Source: Prevotella sp. (GTDB lineage: Bacteria > Bacteroidota > Bacteroidia > Bacteroidales > Bacteroidaceae). Taken from it: 5,326 nt of DNA. Made by a program: the position numbers and the translations under genes. Positions 1-5,326 of this stretch are shown piece after piece. The notes under the pieces were generated by a model. That model was not told where the DNA came from. It worked only from the letters and a program-made list of their open reading frames with translations, and did no database searches. Position 1 is the stretch's first letter. Every line of letters begins with the position of its first letter. The DNA lies in assembly GCA_021204735.1 (NCBI GenBank), contig JAJPYV010000316.1:1-5326 (forward strand). The letters are read 5' to 3'.

Positions 1-5
1 AAAAG

Positions 6-64
6 GGTTGGAAACCGAAGCCCCACGCCTGATTTTATCAAGCCATGACTTTCAATTTCCAACC
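6..64 (-). terminator. Inverted repeat after uxaB, possible terminator
   Basis: GGTTGGAAA (6-14) and TTTCCAACC (56-64) are perfect 9 bp inverted repeats. Read in the direction of uxaB transcription, the stem begins 27 nt past the stop codon and its second arm runs directly into CTTTT at the window edge, as a rho-independent terminator would. The 41 nt loop is long for a terminator. A separate small hairpin, CGACA-AAAA-TGTCG (76-89), sits directly after the uxaB stop codon. The T-run is cut by the window edge, so its length cannot be judged. Confidence 0.4.
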
Positions 65-90
65 TTGTCATTAAGCGACAAAAATGTCGT

Positions 91-1539
91 TTACAGGATA
101 GTCTTAACAGCCTCAAGCATGCCCTTCTCCTGGATGAGGTCAAGGTCTTTCTTTACGAGAGCGTTAAGTCCTGCGATGTTGTTCAGGTTCTCACCCCAGA
201 TACTTTCAGCAGCAAGAACACCGTCAGTAACCTTCTGAGTGTCGCCCGTTGCCCAAAGGTTCTTGAGCAGATCCATGATATCCTGTGCGTCGTTAGGAAC
301 GATGTCTGTACCGTCAGCACGCTTACCACCTTTATAATATGTGATGATAGCTGCAAGTCCGAATACAAGTCCCTGTGGCAACTCACCCTTGCGCTCTAAA
401 TATGTCTTTACGCCTGGGAGATCACGTGTCTGATACTTCGGGAATGAGTTGAGCATGATGCTCGTTACCTGGTGGTCAACGAATGGGTTCATGAAACGCT
501 CGAGAACATCACCTGCAAACTGCTGAAGCTCATCTTTCGGCAAGTTAAGTGTTTCCATCAACTCCTCAAACTGTACCTTGTGGATGTACTTGCCGACAAC
601 CTCATGCTGGCAAGCATCGCGTACGATGTTGATACCGCTCAGGTATGCAACAGGACTGAGCACTGTATGAGGACCATTCAGCAAAGTAACCTTCCTCTCA
701 TGATATGGCTTCTCTGACGGAACGAACAATACATGCAAACCTGCCTTGTCTGCCGGGAACTCCTCTGCGATTTCCTGCGGTGCCTCGATTACCCAGAGGT
801 GGAAAATCTCTGCCTGTACAACAAGGTTGTCCTCGTAGCAAATCTTTTGCTGGATGTCCTTGATCTCCTTGCGTGGGAACCCTGGAACGATACGGTCAAC
901 CAATGTAGCATAAACACCGCAGCACTCTGTGAACCATTTCTTGAAATCCTCACCGAGATTCCAAAGGTCGATGTACTTGTAGATGCAGTCTTTCAATACG
1001 TGACCGTTCAGGAATATAAGCTCGCATGGGAATATGATAAGTCCTTTCTTCGGGTCGCCGTTGAATGTCTGATAACGACGATAGAGCAACTGAACCAACT
1101 TGCCTGGATATGAACTTGCCGGCGCATCCTCGAGTTTGCAACTTGGGTCGAATGTGATACCTGCCTCTGTGGTGTTGGAGATTACGAAACGTATCTCCGG
1201 CTGGTCAGCAAGTGCCATGAATGCCTGATTCTGTGTGTAAGGATTCAATGCACGACTGATAACATCGATACGGGTAAGACTGTTTACCGGTTTTCCCTCG
1301 TCAAGTCCTTGCAGATTTACGTGATACAGGCAGTCCTGACCGTTGAGCCAGTCAACCATACCTCTGTCAATAGGCTGGACAACAACTACAGAACCGTTGA
1401 AATCGGTCTTCTGGTCCATGTTGTAGATAATCCAATCAATGAAGGCACGCAAGAAATTTCCCTCACCAAACTGAATGATTTTCTCTGGCATTACGCTCTT
1501 CGGCGCTGTCCTTTTGTTTAAAGCTTGTAACTTTTTCAT
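91..1539 (-). CDS. uxaB: Tagaturonate reductase (altronate oxidoreductase), UxaB
   Basis: This cytoplasmic enzyme reduces D-tagaturonate to D-altronate with NADH, in the galacturonate branch of hexuronate catabolism. The 482-residue protein matches the length of E. coli UxaB (about 483) and resembles it, from memory, along its whole length. It belongs to the polyol-specific long-chain dehydrogenase family. Visible landmarks are FGEGNFLRAF (24-33) in the N-terminal nucleotide-binding half, SNTTEAG (121-127), PCELI (171-175), LVDRIVPG (213-220), and the family's catalytic Lys/Asn/His pattern in ERKVTLLNGPH (K283, N288, H291). The C-terminus LIQEKGMLEAV also matches UxaB. The start is the first ATG after an A/T-rich leader and aligns with the family N-terminus. 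It is the last gene of the minus-strand block, 111 bp after the SDR gene, with its own promoter-like element. Related mannitol, fructuronate and arabinitol dehydrogenases are the alternatives, but the UxaB motifs argue against them. Confidence 0.95.
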   Translation of the reverse strand: MKKLQALNKRTAPKSVMPEKIIQFGEGNFLRAFIDWIIYNMDQKTDFNGSVVVVQPIDRGMVDWLNGQDCLYHVNLQGLDEGKPVNSLTRIDVISRALNPYTQNQAFMALADQPEIRFVISNTTEAGITFDPSCKLEDAPASSYPGKLVQLLYRRYQTFNGDPKKGLIIFPCELIFLNGHVLKDCIYKYIDLWNLGEDFKKWFTECCGVYATLVDRIVPGFPRKEIKDIQQKICYEDNLVVQAEIFHLWVIEAPQEIAEEFPADKAGLHVLFVPSEKPYHERKVTLLNGPHTVLSPVAYLSGINIVRDACQHEVVGKYIHKVQFEELMETLNLPKDELQQFAGDVLERFMNPFVDHQVTSIMLNSFPKYQTRDLPGVKTYLERKGELPQGLVFGLAAIITYYKGGKRADGTDIVPNDAQDIMDLLKNLWATGDTQKVTDGVLAAESIWGENLNNIAGLNALVKKDLDLIQEKGMLEAVKTIL

Positions 1540-1581
1540 GATTTGTATTAAATTTAATTTGTCAGTTTTCCATTACCATTG

Positions 1582-1589
1582 CAAAGTTA
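1582..1589 (-). promoter_or_regulatory. Probable -7 promoter element before uxaB
   Basis: The minus strand reads TAACTTTG, a full match to the Bacteroidota -7 element TAnnTTTG, inside the 111 bp A/T-rich gap between the SDR gene and uxaB. It ends 42 bp before the uxaB ATG, a sensible leader length. No TTTG or TTG is present 19-21 bp upstream, so the -33 half is missing or degenerate. It may allow uxaB to be expressed separately from the uxuA-SDR pair. I see no terminator hairpin in the gap, so read-through from upstream remains possible. Confidence 0.5.
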
Positions 1590-1650
1590 ATGCTTTTATT
1601 TTAACTTGTCGTTTTTTTATTATTAAATTAAGTAAATAAATTATATGAAA

Positions 1651-2463
1651 TCACATTGCGAAGATGTTGAATCCTCCGTCAACCACGGCAACAGTACCTG
1701 TTACAAACTTTGCGGCGTCACTCATAAGGTAATGTATCGTACCGCAGAGTTCTTCAGGGTCGCCCATCCTGCCGAATGGCGTCTTGTTGATTACATCATT
1801 GCCTCTTTGTGTATATGTGCCGTCTGGATTAGTCAGCAACGTTCTGTTCTGCTCGGTGATAAAGAAACCTGGAGCGATGGCGTTTACCCTAATCCCCTCT
1901 CCGAATTTCTTCGCACATTCGGTAGCCATGAAAGCAGTGAAATTACTGATTCCTGCCTTAGCTGCTGCATATCCGCAAACACGGGTGACAGGACGGAATG
2001 CTGCCATGGATGAGAAATTTATTATAGAACCTTTACCCTGCTTTACCATTGGTTGTAGGAATATTTGCGTAGGTATCACTGTTCCTGTAAGGTTCAGTTC
2101 CACTACTTTCTGGAAATCCTCCACTTTCAAGTCGAATATATTCTTGTCGGGAGCTATAATAGCACCTGGCATGTTTCCGCCTGCGGCATTGAGCAATGTG
2201 TCTATTCTGCCGTATTTCACCAATATATCATCACAGTTTTTCTGCACGAGTTCCTGGTTCATCACGTCGGTCTTCATAAATTCAGCGTCATTACCGTCTT
2301 TCTTGATGTCTTCCACTATCTCATTACCGACTTTCTCGTTCCTGCCAAGTATAATAACCTTTGCTCCGTTGGCTGCCAAATATTTTGCAATCGTCCTGCC
2401 AAGAACACCTGTTCCGCCAGTGATTACAGTTACATTGCCGTTTATATTAAATAGTTCGTTCAT
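1651..2463 (-). CDS. uxuB: SDR-family D-fructuronate reductase (D-mannonate oxidoreductase)
   Basis: This 270-residue classical short-chain dehydrogenase/reductase is probably the NAD(P)H-dependent enzyme that interconverts D-fructuronate and D-mannonate. The Rossmann motif TGGTGVLG is at 15-22, NAAG at 92-95 and the structural Asn at 124. The catalytic Ser152, Tyr165 and Lys169 follow the usual S-x12-Y-x3-K spacing, and NAIAPGF is at 194-200. Assignment to an SDR is certain. The substrate is inferred from position, 18 bp after the mannonate dehydratase gene, and from resemblance to the SDR-type UxuB (YjmF) of Bacillus subtilis. It is not homologous to E. coli UxuB, which belongs to the long-chain family of UxaB. 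The start ATG at 2463 has only an A/T-rich stretch before it and no Shine-Dalgarno sequence, like its neighbours. It could instead be a gluconate 5-dehydrogenase-like or 2-deoxygluconate dehydrogenase SDR. Confidence 0.87.
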   Translation of the reverse strand: MNELFNINGNVTVITGGTGVLGRTIAKYLAANGAKVIILGRNEKVGNEIVEDIKKDGNDAEFMKTDVMNQELVQKNCDDILVKYGRIDTLLNAAGGNMPGAIIAPDKNIFDLKVEDFQKVVELNLTGTVIPTQIFLQPMVKQGKGSIINFSSMAAFRPVTRVCGYAAAKAGISNFTAFMATECAKKFGEGIRVNAIAPGFFITEQNRTLLTNPDGTYTQRGNDVINKTPFGRMGDPEELCGTIHYLMSDAAKFVTGTVAVVDGGFNIFAM

Positions 2464-2481
2464 ATCTTATATATTTTTAAT

Positions 2482-3660
2482 TTATTGATTTATGCCTAAT
2501 TCCCTATCAACCGTTGCCAATATTCCTTCCACCTGTCCCAATGCGAACATTCGTCCGAGGAAAGTATAACCTGCATTATAGCCTCTGTCAAGGTCTCCAA
2601 GCATGTTCGGACCATGGTCAACTCTCATAGGAAGTTTTGGATTGACTTTCTCGAAAATATGTGCCAACTCTATCAGGTCGGCACGCCCGCCGAGATGGGA
2701 TGCTTCCGTGAAATCTCCGTTAGGGAACACTTTACAGGAGCGCATGTGTACGAACCATGTGCGGTGGGCGTATTTGCGTGCGAGTTCTGGGATGTTGTTA
2801 TGGGCACCTGCCGATAATGATCCTGCACAGAAAGTGAGTCCATTGTGGGGGTCGTCAACTGCATTGAGGAACCATTCGATATCTTCATCGCACGTAACAA
2901 TACGGGGCAGTCCAAGTATAGGGAACGGTGGGTCATCGGGGTGCACGCACATATACATTCCATACTCATTGCATACTGGCATTATGGCACTCAGGAAATA
3001 TCTCATGTTCTCACGCAACTTGTCTTTTGTGATGTCCTTGTACAAAGCGAGAAGCCCACGGAAAATCTCTACCGGGTGTTCGTCGCTTTCAGTTATGTTG
3101 CCATTCACAAAACCTTGTGTCTTCACGATTATGTTTTCAACCAAACGGTGGTCATCCTCTGGACTCATTTCCTTTTTTAGTTTCTCTACCTCTTGCATTA
3201 CCTCACTACTGTAATCTTTCTCTGCGCCCTCACGTTTCAGGATACAGCAGTCAAAGTAAGCAAACTGTGCATGACTGAAATACAGGTTGCTTGTTCCATC
3301 TGGATTTGGATGTGCAAGGTCTGTCCTTGCCCAGTCGAGCACCGGCATGAAATTATAGCAAATGGTATGTATTCCCTCAAGTCCGAGATTCTTAAGACTT
3401 TCCTTATATTTTTCAATAAGTTCGTCTCTATCTGCACCTGCGTATTTTATGCTTTCGCAAACAGGCAAACTCTCAACTACCGACCAGCGCATACCGTAAC
3501 TCTCAATGTATTCACGCAAGTCGCGTATTTTCTCTCGTGTCCACACTTCTCCATTGGGAACATCGTGCAATGCGGTGACAATGCCCTCAACTCCAATCTG
3601 CTTTAGCATCGACAGTGTGATTTTATCGTTCCTGCCGAACCATCTCCATGTTCTTTCCAT
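2482..3660 (-). CDS. uxuA: Mannonate dehydratase UxuA
   Basis: This enzyme dehydrates D-mannonate to 2-keto-3-deoxy-D-gluconate in the cytoplasm, the step where glucuronate-derived carbon enters the KDG pathway. The 392-residue protein has the length of the E. coli-type enzyme and the TIM-barrel UxuA signatures: WRWFGRND near the N-terminus (5-12), CYNFMPVLDWART (101-113), HPDDPP (240-245), CAGSLSAG (278-285), HMRS (305-308), EASHLGG (319-325) and RVDHGP (346-351). By comparison with known family structures, H240, C278, H305 and D348 should bind the divalent metal (Mn2+ in characterised enzymes), with H349 and a nearby Tyr (Y365 in NAGYT) at the active site; these assignments are by motif, from memory. 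The start fits the family N-terminus. It lies 29 bp after rlmH and 18 bp before the SDR gene. No promoter of the Bacteroidota type is visible in the 29 bp gap, so read-through from rlmH is plausible. Confidence 0.96.
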   Translation of the reverse strand: MERTWRWFGRNDKITLSMLKQIGVEGIVTALHDVPNGEVWTREKIRDLREYIESYGMRWSVVESLPVCESIKYAGADRDELIEKYKESLKNLGLEGIHTICYNFMPVLDWARTDLAHPNPDGTSNLYFSHAQFAYFDCCILKREGAEKDYSSEVMQEVEKLKKEMSPEDDHRLVENIIVKTQGFVNGNITESDEHPVEIFRGLLALYKDITKDKLRENMRYFLSAIMPVCNEYGMYMCVHPDDPPFPILGLPRIVTCDEDIEWFLNAVDDPHNGLTFCAGSLSAGAHNNIPELARKYAHRTWFVHMRSCKVFPNGDFTEASHLGGRADLIELAHIFEKVNPKLPMRVDHGPNMLGDLDRGYNAGYTFLGRMFALGQVEGILATVDRELGINQ

Positions 3661-3689
3661 ATTTTTGTATTTTTCAGTTTTTAAGTTAT

Positions 3690-4160
3690 TTACTCATGAT
3701 GATATGGCTCACCTTTTATAATGGTACACGCCCGATATAACTGTTCTACGAACACGAGTCTTACTAATTGGTGGGAGAATGTCATGCGAGAGAGGGATAT
3801 CTTATCGTCAGCTCTATCATATACGTCTTGCGAGAAACCGTATGGACCTCCTACTACAAATATAAGGTGCTTCGTTGACTGCTGCTTACTGGCAAACCAT
3901 GAGGCAAACTCAACACTTCTATATTCTTTGCCTCGCTCGTCCAACAACACCACATGACTCTTTTCCTCTATATTTTTAAGTATCTGTTCTCCTTCTTTTT
4001 CTTTCTGCTGCTTTTCGCTGAGATTAGCACTGTTTTTCAGTTCCGGTATCACTTTCACATCAAACGGCAGATAATGGTTAATCCAGTTGGCATAATCTGC
4101 AATACCTTCTGAATATATCTTGTCGTGTGTCTTGCCGACAAGCAGCAATGTAACTTTCAT
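3690..4160 (-). CDS. rlmH: 23S rRNA (pseudouridine1915-N3)-methyltransferase RlmH
   Basis: RlmH is a SPOUT-class, SAM-dependent methyltransferase that methylates pseudouridine 1915 in helix 69 of 23S rRNA on assembled 70S ribosomes. The protein has 156 residues, within the family's usual 155-160, and works as a homodimer in known cases. Diagnostic motifs are LDERGKEYRS (73-82), the SAM-binding glycine loop VGGPYG (103-108) of the trefoil knot, LSRMTFSHQLVRL (123-135), EQLYRA (139-144) and the invariant C-terminus PYHHE (152-156). Nothing essential appears to be missing. It starts 10 bp after the DUF4491-like gene, which implies co-transcription from the promoter at 4491-4521, and ends 29 bp before uxuA. 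A housekeeping ribosome gene upstream of a sugar-acid operon is an unusual pairing but may only reflect local gene order. Confidence 0.98.
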   Translation of the reverse strand: MKVTLLLVGKTHDKIYSEGIADYANWINHYLPFDVKVIPELKNSANLSEKQQKEKEGEQILKNIEEKSHVVLLDERGKEYRSVEFASWFASKQQSTKHLIFVVGGPYGFSQDVYDRADDKISLSRMTFSHQLVRLVFVEQLYRACTIIKGEPYHHE

Positions 4161-4170
4161 TTCTTTATAT

Positions 4171-4467
4171 TTAATATTCGTGCTTGCGCTTAGGATTCAT
4201 CGGGAACCACCCTCTCTGAACCCTTTTACGCTGGTCAAACAATTCCTTTATCGACCAGAGACAAGACGCTCCCAAAATACCTAAAATCGCTGATAAAAGA
4301 GAGTTGGCAATAAGAAGTGCCGCACCTATGCACACTAATCCTAATATTAAAAACAGCCACCATAGCTTTGTACCAGTGTAATATTCCGTCTTTATCACGA
4401 TAGGATGAAAGACTCCGATTATAATAAAACACGTTACCGCAATGACTATTCCTGAAAAATGCACCAT
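4171..4467 (-). CDS. DUF4491-like small membrane protein
   Basis: This 98-residue protein has unknown function. It is strongly hydrophobic, with likely membrane segments at about residues 4-24, 35-54 and 57-72, followed by a positively charged, presumably cytoplasmic tail (RKRVQRGWFPMNPKRK). The segments GVFHPIVIKTEYY (18-30) and ASCLWSIKELFDQ (67-79) match my recollection of the DUF4491 family of Bacteroidales, whose members are about 95-100 residues. I chose the ATG at 4467 rather than the in-frame ATG at 4551. It gives the family length, it follows a Shine-Dalgarno-like AAGGAG directly upstream, and a well-formed promoter at 4491-4521 lies between the two ATGs, so the longer form would not be transcribed from it. 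The gene is first in the unit with rlmH, 10 bp apart. A functional link to ribosome methylation is not shown by the sequence. Confidence 0.88.
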   Translation of the reverse strand: MVHFSGIVIAVTCFIIIGVFHPIVIKTEYYTGTKLWWLFLILGLVCIGAALLIANSLLSAILGILGASCLWSIKELFDQRKRVQRGWFPMNPKRKHEY

Positions 4468-4470
4468 CTC

Positions 4471-4476
4471 TCCTTC
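4471..4476 (-). promoter_or_regulatory. Shine-Dalgarno-like site of the DUF4491 gene
   Basis: The minus strand reads AGAAGGAGAG immediately before the ATG at 4467. It stands out because the other minus-strand genes here have A/T-rich leaders with no such motif. The spacing to the ATG is short. Together with the promoter it decides the start in favour of 4467. Confidence 0.6.
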
Positions 4477-4490
4477 TTTTATTATACCTG

Positions 4491-4521
4491 CAAATATAAT
4501 ATTTTTTTCTATAACCGCAAA
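4491..4521 (-). promoter_or_regulatory. Bacteroidota-type promoter for the DUF4491-rlmH unit
   Basis: Reading the minus strand, TTTG (4521-4518) is followed by a 19 bp spacer and TATATTTG (4498-4491). This matches the Bacteroidota sigma-ABfr consensus TTTG-N19-21-TAnnTTTG exactly at the defined positions. Transcription should begin a few bases beyond 4491, giving a leader of roughly 15-20 nt before the ATG at 4467. That short leader still contains the AAGGAG ribosome-binding site. No hairpin or riboswitch can fit in it. Confidence 0.8.
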
Positions 4522-4644
4522 GTCTTGAAATATATCATATCCAAAAAACAAACTTTTTACTATGAAAAAAAATATTTTTATAACCTCCTAAAGCCCCTTT
4601 TAAATGGCTTCAGTGCATGATATTGTCAGAAAACAAGAAAAATA

Positions 4645-4676
4645 TTTGGTCAATTCAAAAATTATACTTACCTTTG
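4645..4676 (+). promoter_or_regulatory. Bacteroidota-type promoter for the secreted transglycosylase-like gene
   Basis: TTTG at 4645-4648, a 20 bp spacer and TACCTTTG at 4669-4676 fit the consensus TTTG-N19-21-TAnnTTTG exactly. Transcription would start at about 4680-4686, leaving a leader of about 160 nt before the ATG at 4842. The promoter lies downstream of the in-frame ATG at 4617, so it also argues against the longer version of the gene. It is divergent from the promoter at 4491-4521, with about 120 bp between their -33 elements, so the two do not overlap. Confidence 0.82.
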
Positions 4677-4731
4677 CAGCCGAAAACAGAACAGTGTACT
4701 TCTTTTGTTTTGAAAGATGCTGTTCGACGAA

Positions 4732-4748
4732 GTTTAACTGGCATCCAG
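4732..4748 (+). repeat. Direct repeat, leader copy
   Basis: Seventeen bases (GTTTAACTGGCATCCAG) recur at 4937-4953 with one difference (C to T). This copy is in the untranslated leader of the transglycosylase-like gene; the other is inside its coding region. About 50 bp upstream of this copy, GAAAACAGAACAGT (4682-4695) likewise resembles GAAAATGGAACAGT (4914-4927) before the second copy, in the same order. In one frame both places read ENxTV followed by FNWHP. This suggests a decayed partial duplication. Confidence 0.6.
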
Positions 4749-4841
4749 ATTCGGTTTGCAATTTATTCTCATATAAACCGTTTCGCGGACATCACTAAAA
4801 AATCATTCAATCCTTTGTCCAGATGCCAAAAAGATGTTTTT

Positions 4842-5273
4842 ATGGAGAAAATTTTAAGATTGGCTTTAGTATTTTTATTTGTTGTGATATCAAGTTTGAG
4901 TACATTAGCTAAGGAAAATGGAACAGTAAAGAAAAGGTTTAATTGGCATCCAGTGATGAATGCAATCATTCAAGTGGAAAGTGAGGGTAATCCTCAAGCT
5001 GTTAAGGGTAAATCGTGCGGAGCAATGCAAATCTCTCCAATTATGGTAGAAGAATGTAACCAGATCCTCGAAAAGAGAAATAGTAAGAAAAGATTTACGT
5101 TGGAAGACCGCTTTAACGTACAGAGATCTAAAGAGATGTTTATTCTCATTCAGCTTCACTACAATCCAGATAATAATGTAGAGAAAGCTATACGTTCTTG
5201 GAATGGTGGGCAGCGATACAGCGTAAAGGCTACGCAACGATATTATAACAAGGTGATGAAACTGCTTAAATAA
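4842..5273 (+). CDS. Secreted lytic transglycosylase (SLT)/lysozyme-like protein
   Basis: This is probably a peptidoglycan-cleaving enzyme of the soluble lytic transglycosylase/lysozyme-like fold, exported to the periplasm. The 143-residue protein begins with MEKI, a hydrophobic stretch (7-20) and LSTLAKE, a typical signal peptide with likely cleavage after A23. There is no lipobox cysteine. The catalytic domain follows almost at once: QVESEGNP (44-51) carries the expected catalytic Glu46 in the ES motif, CGAMQI (59-64) is the family's GxMQ motif, and IRSWNGG (117-123) stands where many members have a tyrosine-containing YN-x-G motif. One domain fills the mature protein, with no LysM or SH3 domain. 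The ATG at 4842 is preferred over the in-frame ATG at 4617 because of the signal peptide and the promoter between them. It is visibly more A/T-rich than uxaB. The biological role is unknown: cell-wall turnover, or a specialised hydrolase of a secretion or mobile system. Confidence 0.8.
   Translation: MEKILRLALVFLFVVISSLSTLAKENGTVKKRFNWHPVMNAIIQVESEGNPQAVKGKSCGAMQISPIMVEECNQILEKRNSKKRFTLEDRFNVQRSKEMFILIQLHYNPDNNVEKAIRSWNGGQRYSVKATQRYYNKVMKLLK
4937..4953 (+). repeat. Direct repeat, coding copy
   Basis: This is the second copy of the 17 bp repeat (16 of 17 identical to 4732-4748). It encodes FNWHP at residues 33-37 of the secreted protein, just before the catalytic domain's first helix. Confidence 0.6.
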
Positions 5274-5294
5274 GCATAATCTAAATCAATAAAA

Positions 5295-5320
5295 GACTCT
5301 GTAGCATTTCAGACACAGTC
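5295..5320 (+). repeat. Imperfect hairpin after the transglycosylase-like gene
   Basis: GACTCTGT and ACACAGTC pair as a 4+3 bp stem with one C/C mismatch around a 10 nt loop, starting 22 nt after the stop codon. It could be part of a terminator, but no T-run follows in the last six bases of the window, so the function is open. Confidence 0.25.
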
Positions 5321-5326
5321 AGAAAG

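Larger units (their letters stand above)
4468..4841. other. Divergent intergenic region, 374 bp
   Basis: This stretch separates two divergent genes and holds no convincing gene of its own. It contains the minus-strand promoter (4491-4521), the plus-strand promoter (4645-4676) and an A/T-rich segment between them with a weak 5 bp hairpin (4591-4595 with 4606-4610). It also contains the 5' leader of the transglycosylase-like gene (about 4683-4841), which carries one arm of a direct repeat shared with the coding sequence. Open frames across it have no recognisable product and begin upstream of the promoter. Confidence 0.7.

Noticed and set aside
733..1113. Plus-strand open frame of 126 codons opposite uxaB, and other long antisense frames opposite uxaB, the SDR gene and uxuA
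   Set aside because: They are fully contained within well-identified genes, have no family motifs or plausible leaders, and look like shadows of biased codon use.
3857..3864. TATATTTG on the minus strand inside rlmH, a possible -7 element for uxuA
   Set aside because: It is part of the conserved rlmH coding sequence (the residues before VGGPYG), lacks a -33 element at the right distance and lies about 200 bp from uxuA.
4562..4591. Nine-codon open frame beginning ATGAAAAAA, a possible leader peptide
   Set aside because: It precedes the plus-strand promoter and has no repeated regulatory codons or attenuator hairpin; chance is likely in A-rich DNA.
4591..4610. AAGCC...GGCTT hairpin between the divergent promoters
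   Set aside because: The stem is only 5 bp and no T-run follows; it is too weak to call a terminator or operator.
4604..4798. Plus-strand open frame of 64 codons containing FNWHP
   Set aside because: It starts upstream of the promoter at 4645-4676, has no recognisable domain and no ribosome site. The FNWHP match comes from the direct repeat and is treated as a decayed duplicate in the leader.
4617..4841. In-frame 75-codon N-terminal extension of the transglycosylase-like protein
   Set aside because: The promoter lies inside it, and the extension would bury a clear signal peptide.
1..5326. Search by eye for tRNA, rRNA, CRISPR arrays, insertion-sequence ends and defence or toxin-antitoxin genes
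   Set aside because: Nothing in the window showed the expected structures or motifs.

Overview
The window looks like chromosomal DNA of a Bacteroidota bacterium, most likely Bacteroidales and possibly Prevotella-like. Three observations support this. Two well-formed promoters have the Bacteroidota layout (TTTG, a 19-20 bp spacer, then TAnnTTTG). Most genes have A/T-rich leaders without a Shine-Dalgarno sequence. A DUF4491-type small membrane protein is present, a family I associate with this group. The genus is inference.

Five genes lie on the minus strand, read from right to left: a DUF4491-like membrane protein (4171-4467), rlmH (3690-4160), uxuA mannonate dehydratase (2482-3660), an SDR-type fructuronate reductase (1651-2463) and uxaB tagaturonate reductase (91-1539). 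The first four are packed with gaps of 10, 29 and 18 bp. A 111 bp gap with its own promoter-like -7 element precedes uxaB. A good promoter (4491-4521) sits just before the DUF4491 gene. No clear promoter is visible directly before uxuA, so the hexuronate genes may be read at least partly from the promoter of the rRNA-methyltransferase unit.

The last three genes form a hexuronate-catabolism block. The SDR reduces fructuronate (from glucuronate) to mannonate, and UxuA dehydrates mannonate to 2-keto-3-deoxygluconate (KDG). UxaB reduces tagaturonate (from galacturonate) to altronate. The uronate isomerase (UxaC), altronate dehydratase (UxaA), KDG kinase and aldolase, and the transporter needed to complete the route are not in the window.

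Divergent from this block, on the plus strand, is a small secreted protein with a lytic-transglycosylase/lysozyme-like fold (4842-5273). It is preceded by a strong promoter (4645-4676) and a leader of about 160 nt. That leader contains a near-copy of a segment of the gene's own coding sequence, which is the least explained structure in the window. The left edge holds a 9 bp inverted repeat that may be the operon terminator. I see no mobile element, CRISPR array, tRNA or rRNA, and no convincing new multi-gene system. Most of the window is ordinary metabolic and housekeeping DNA.
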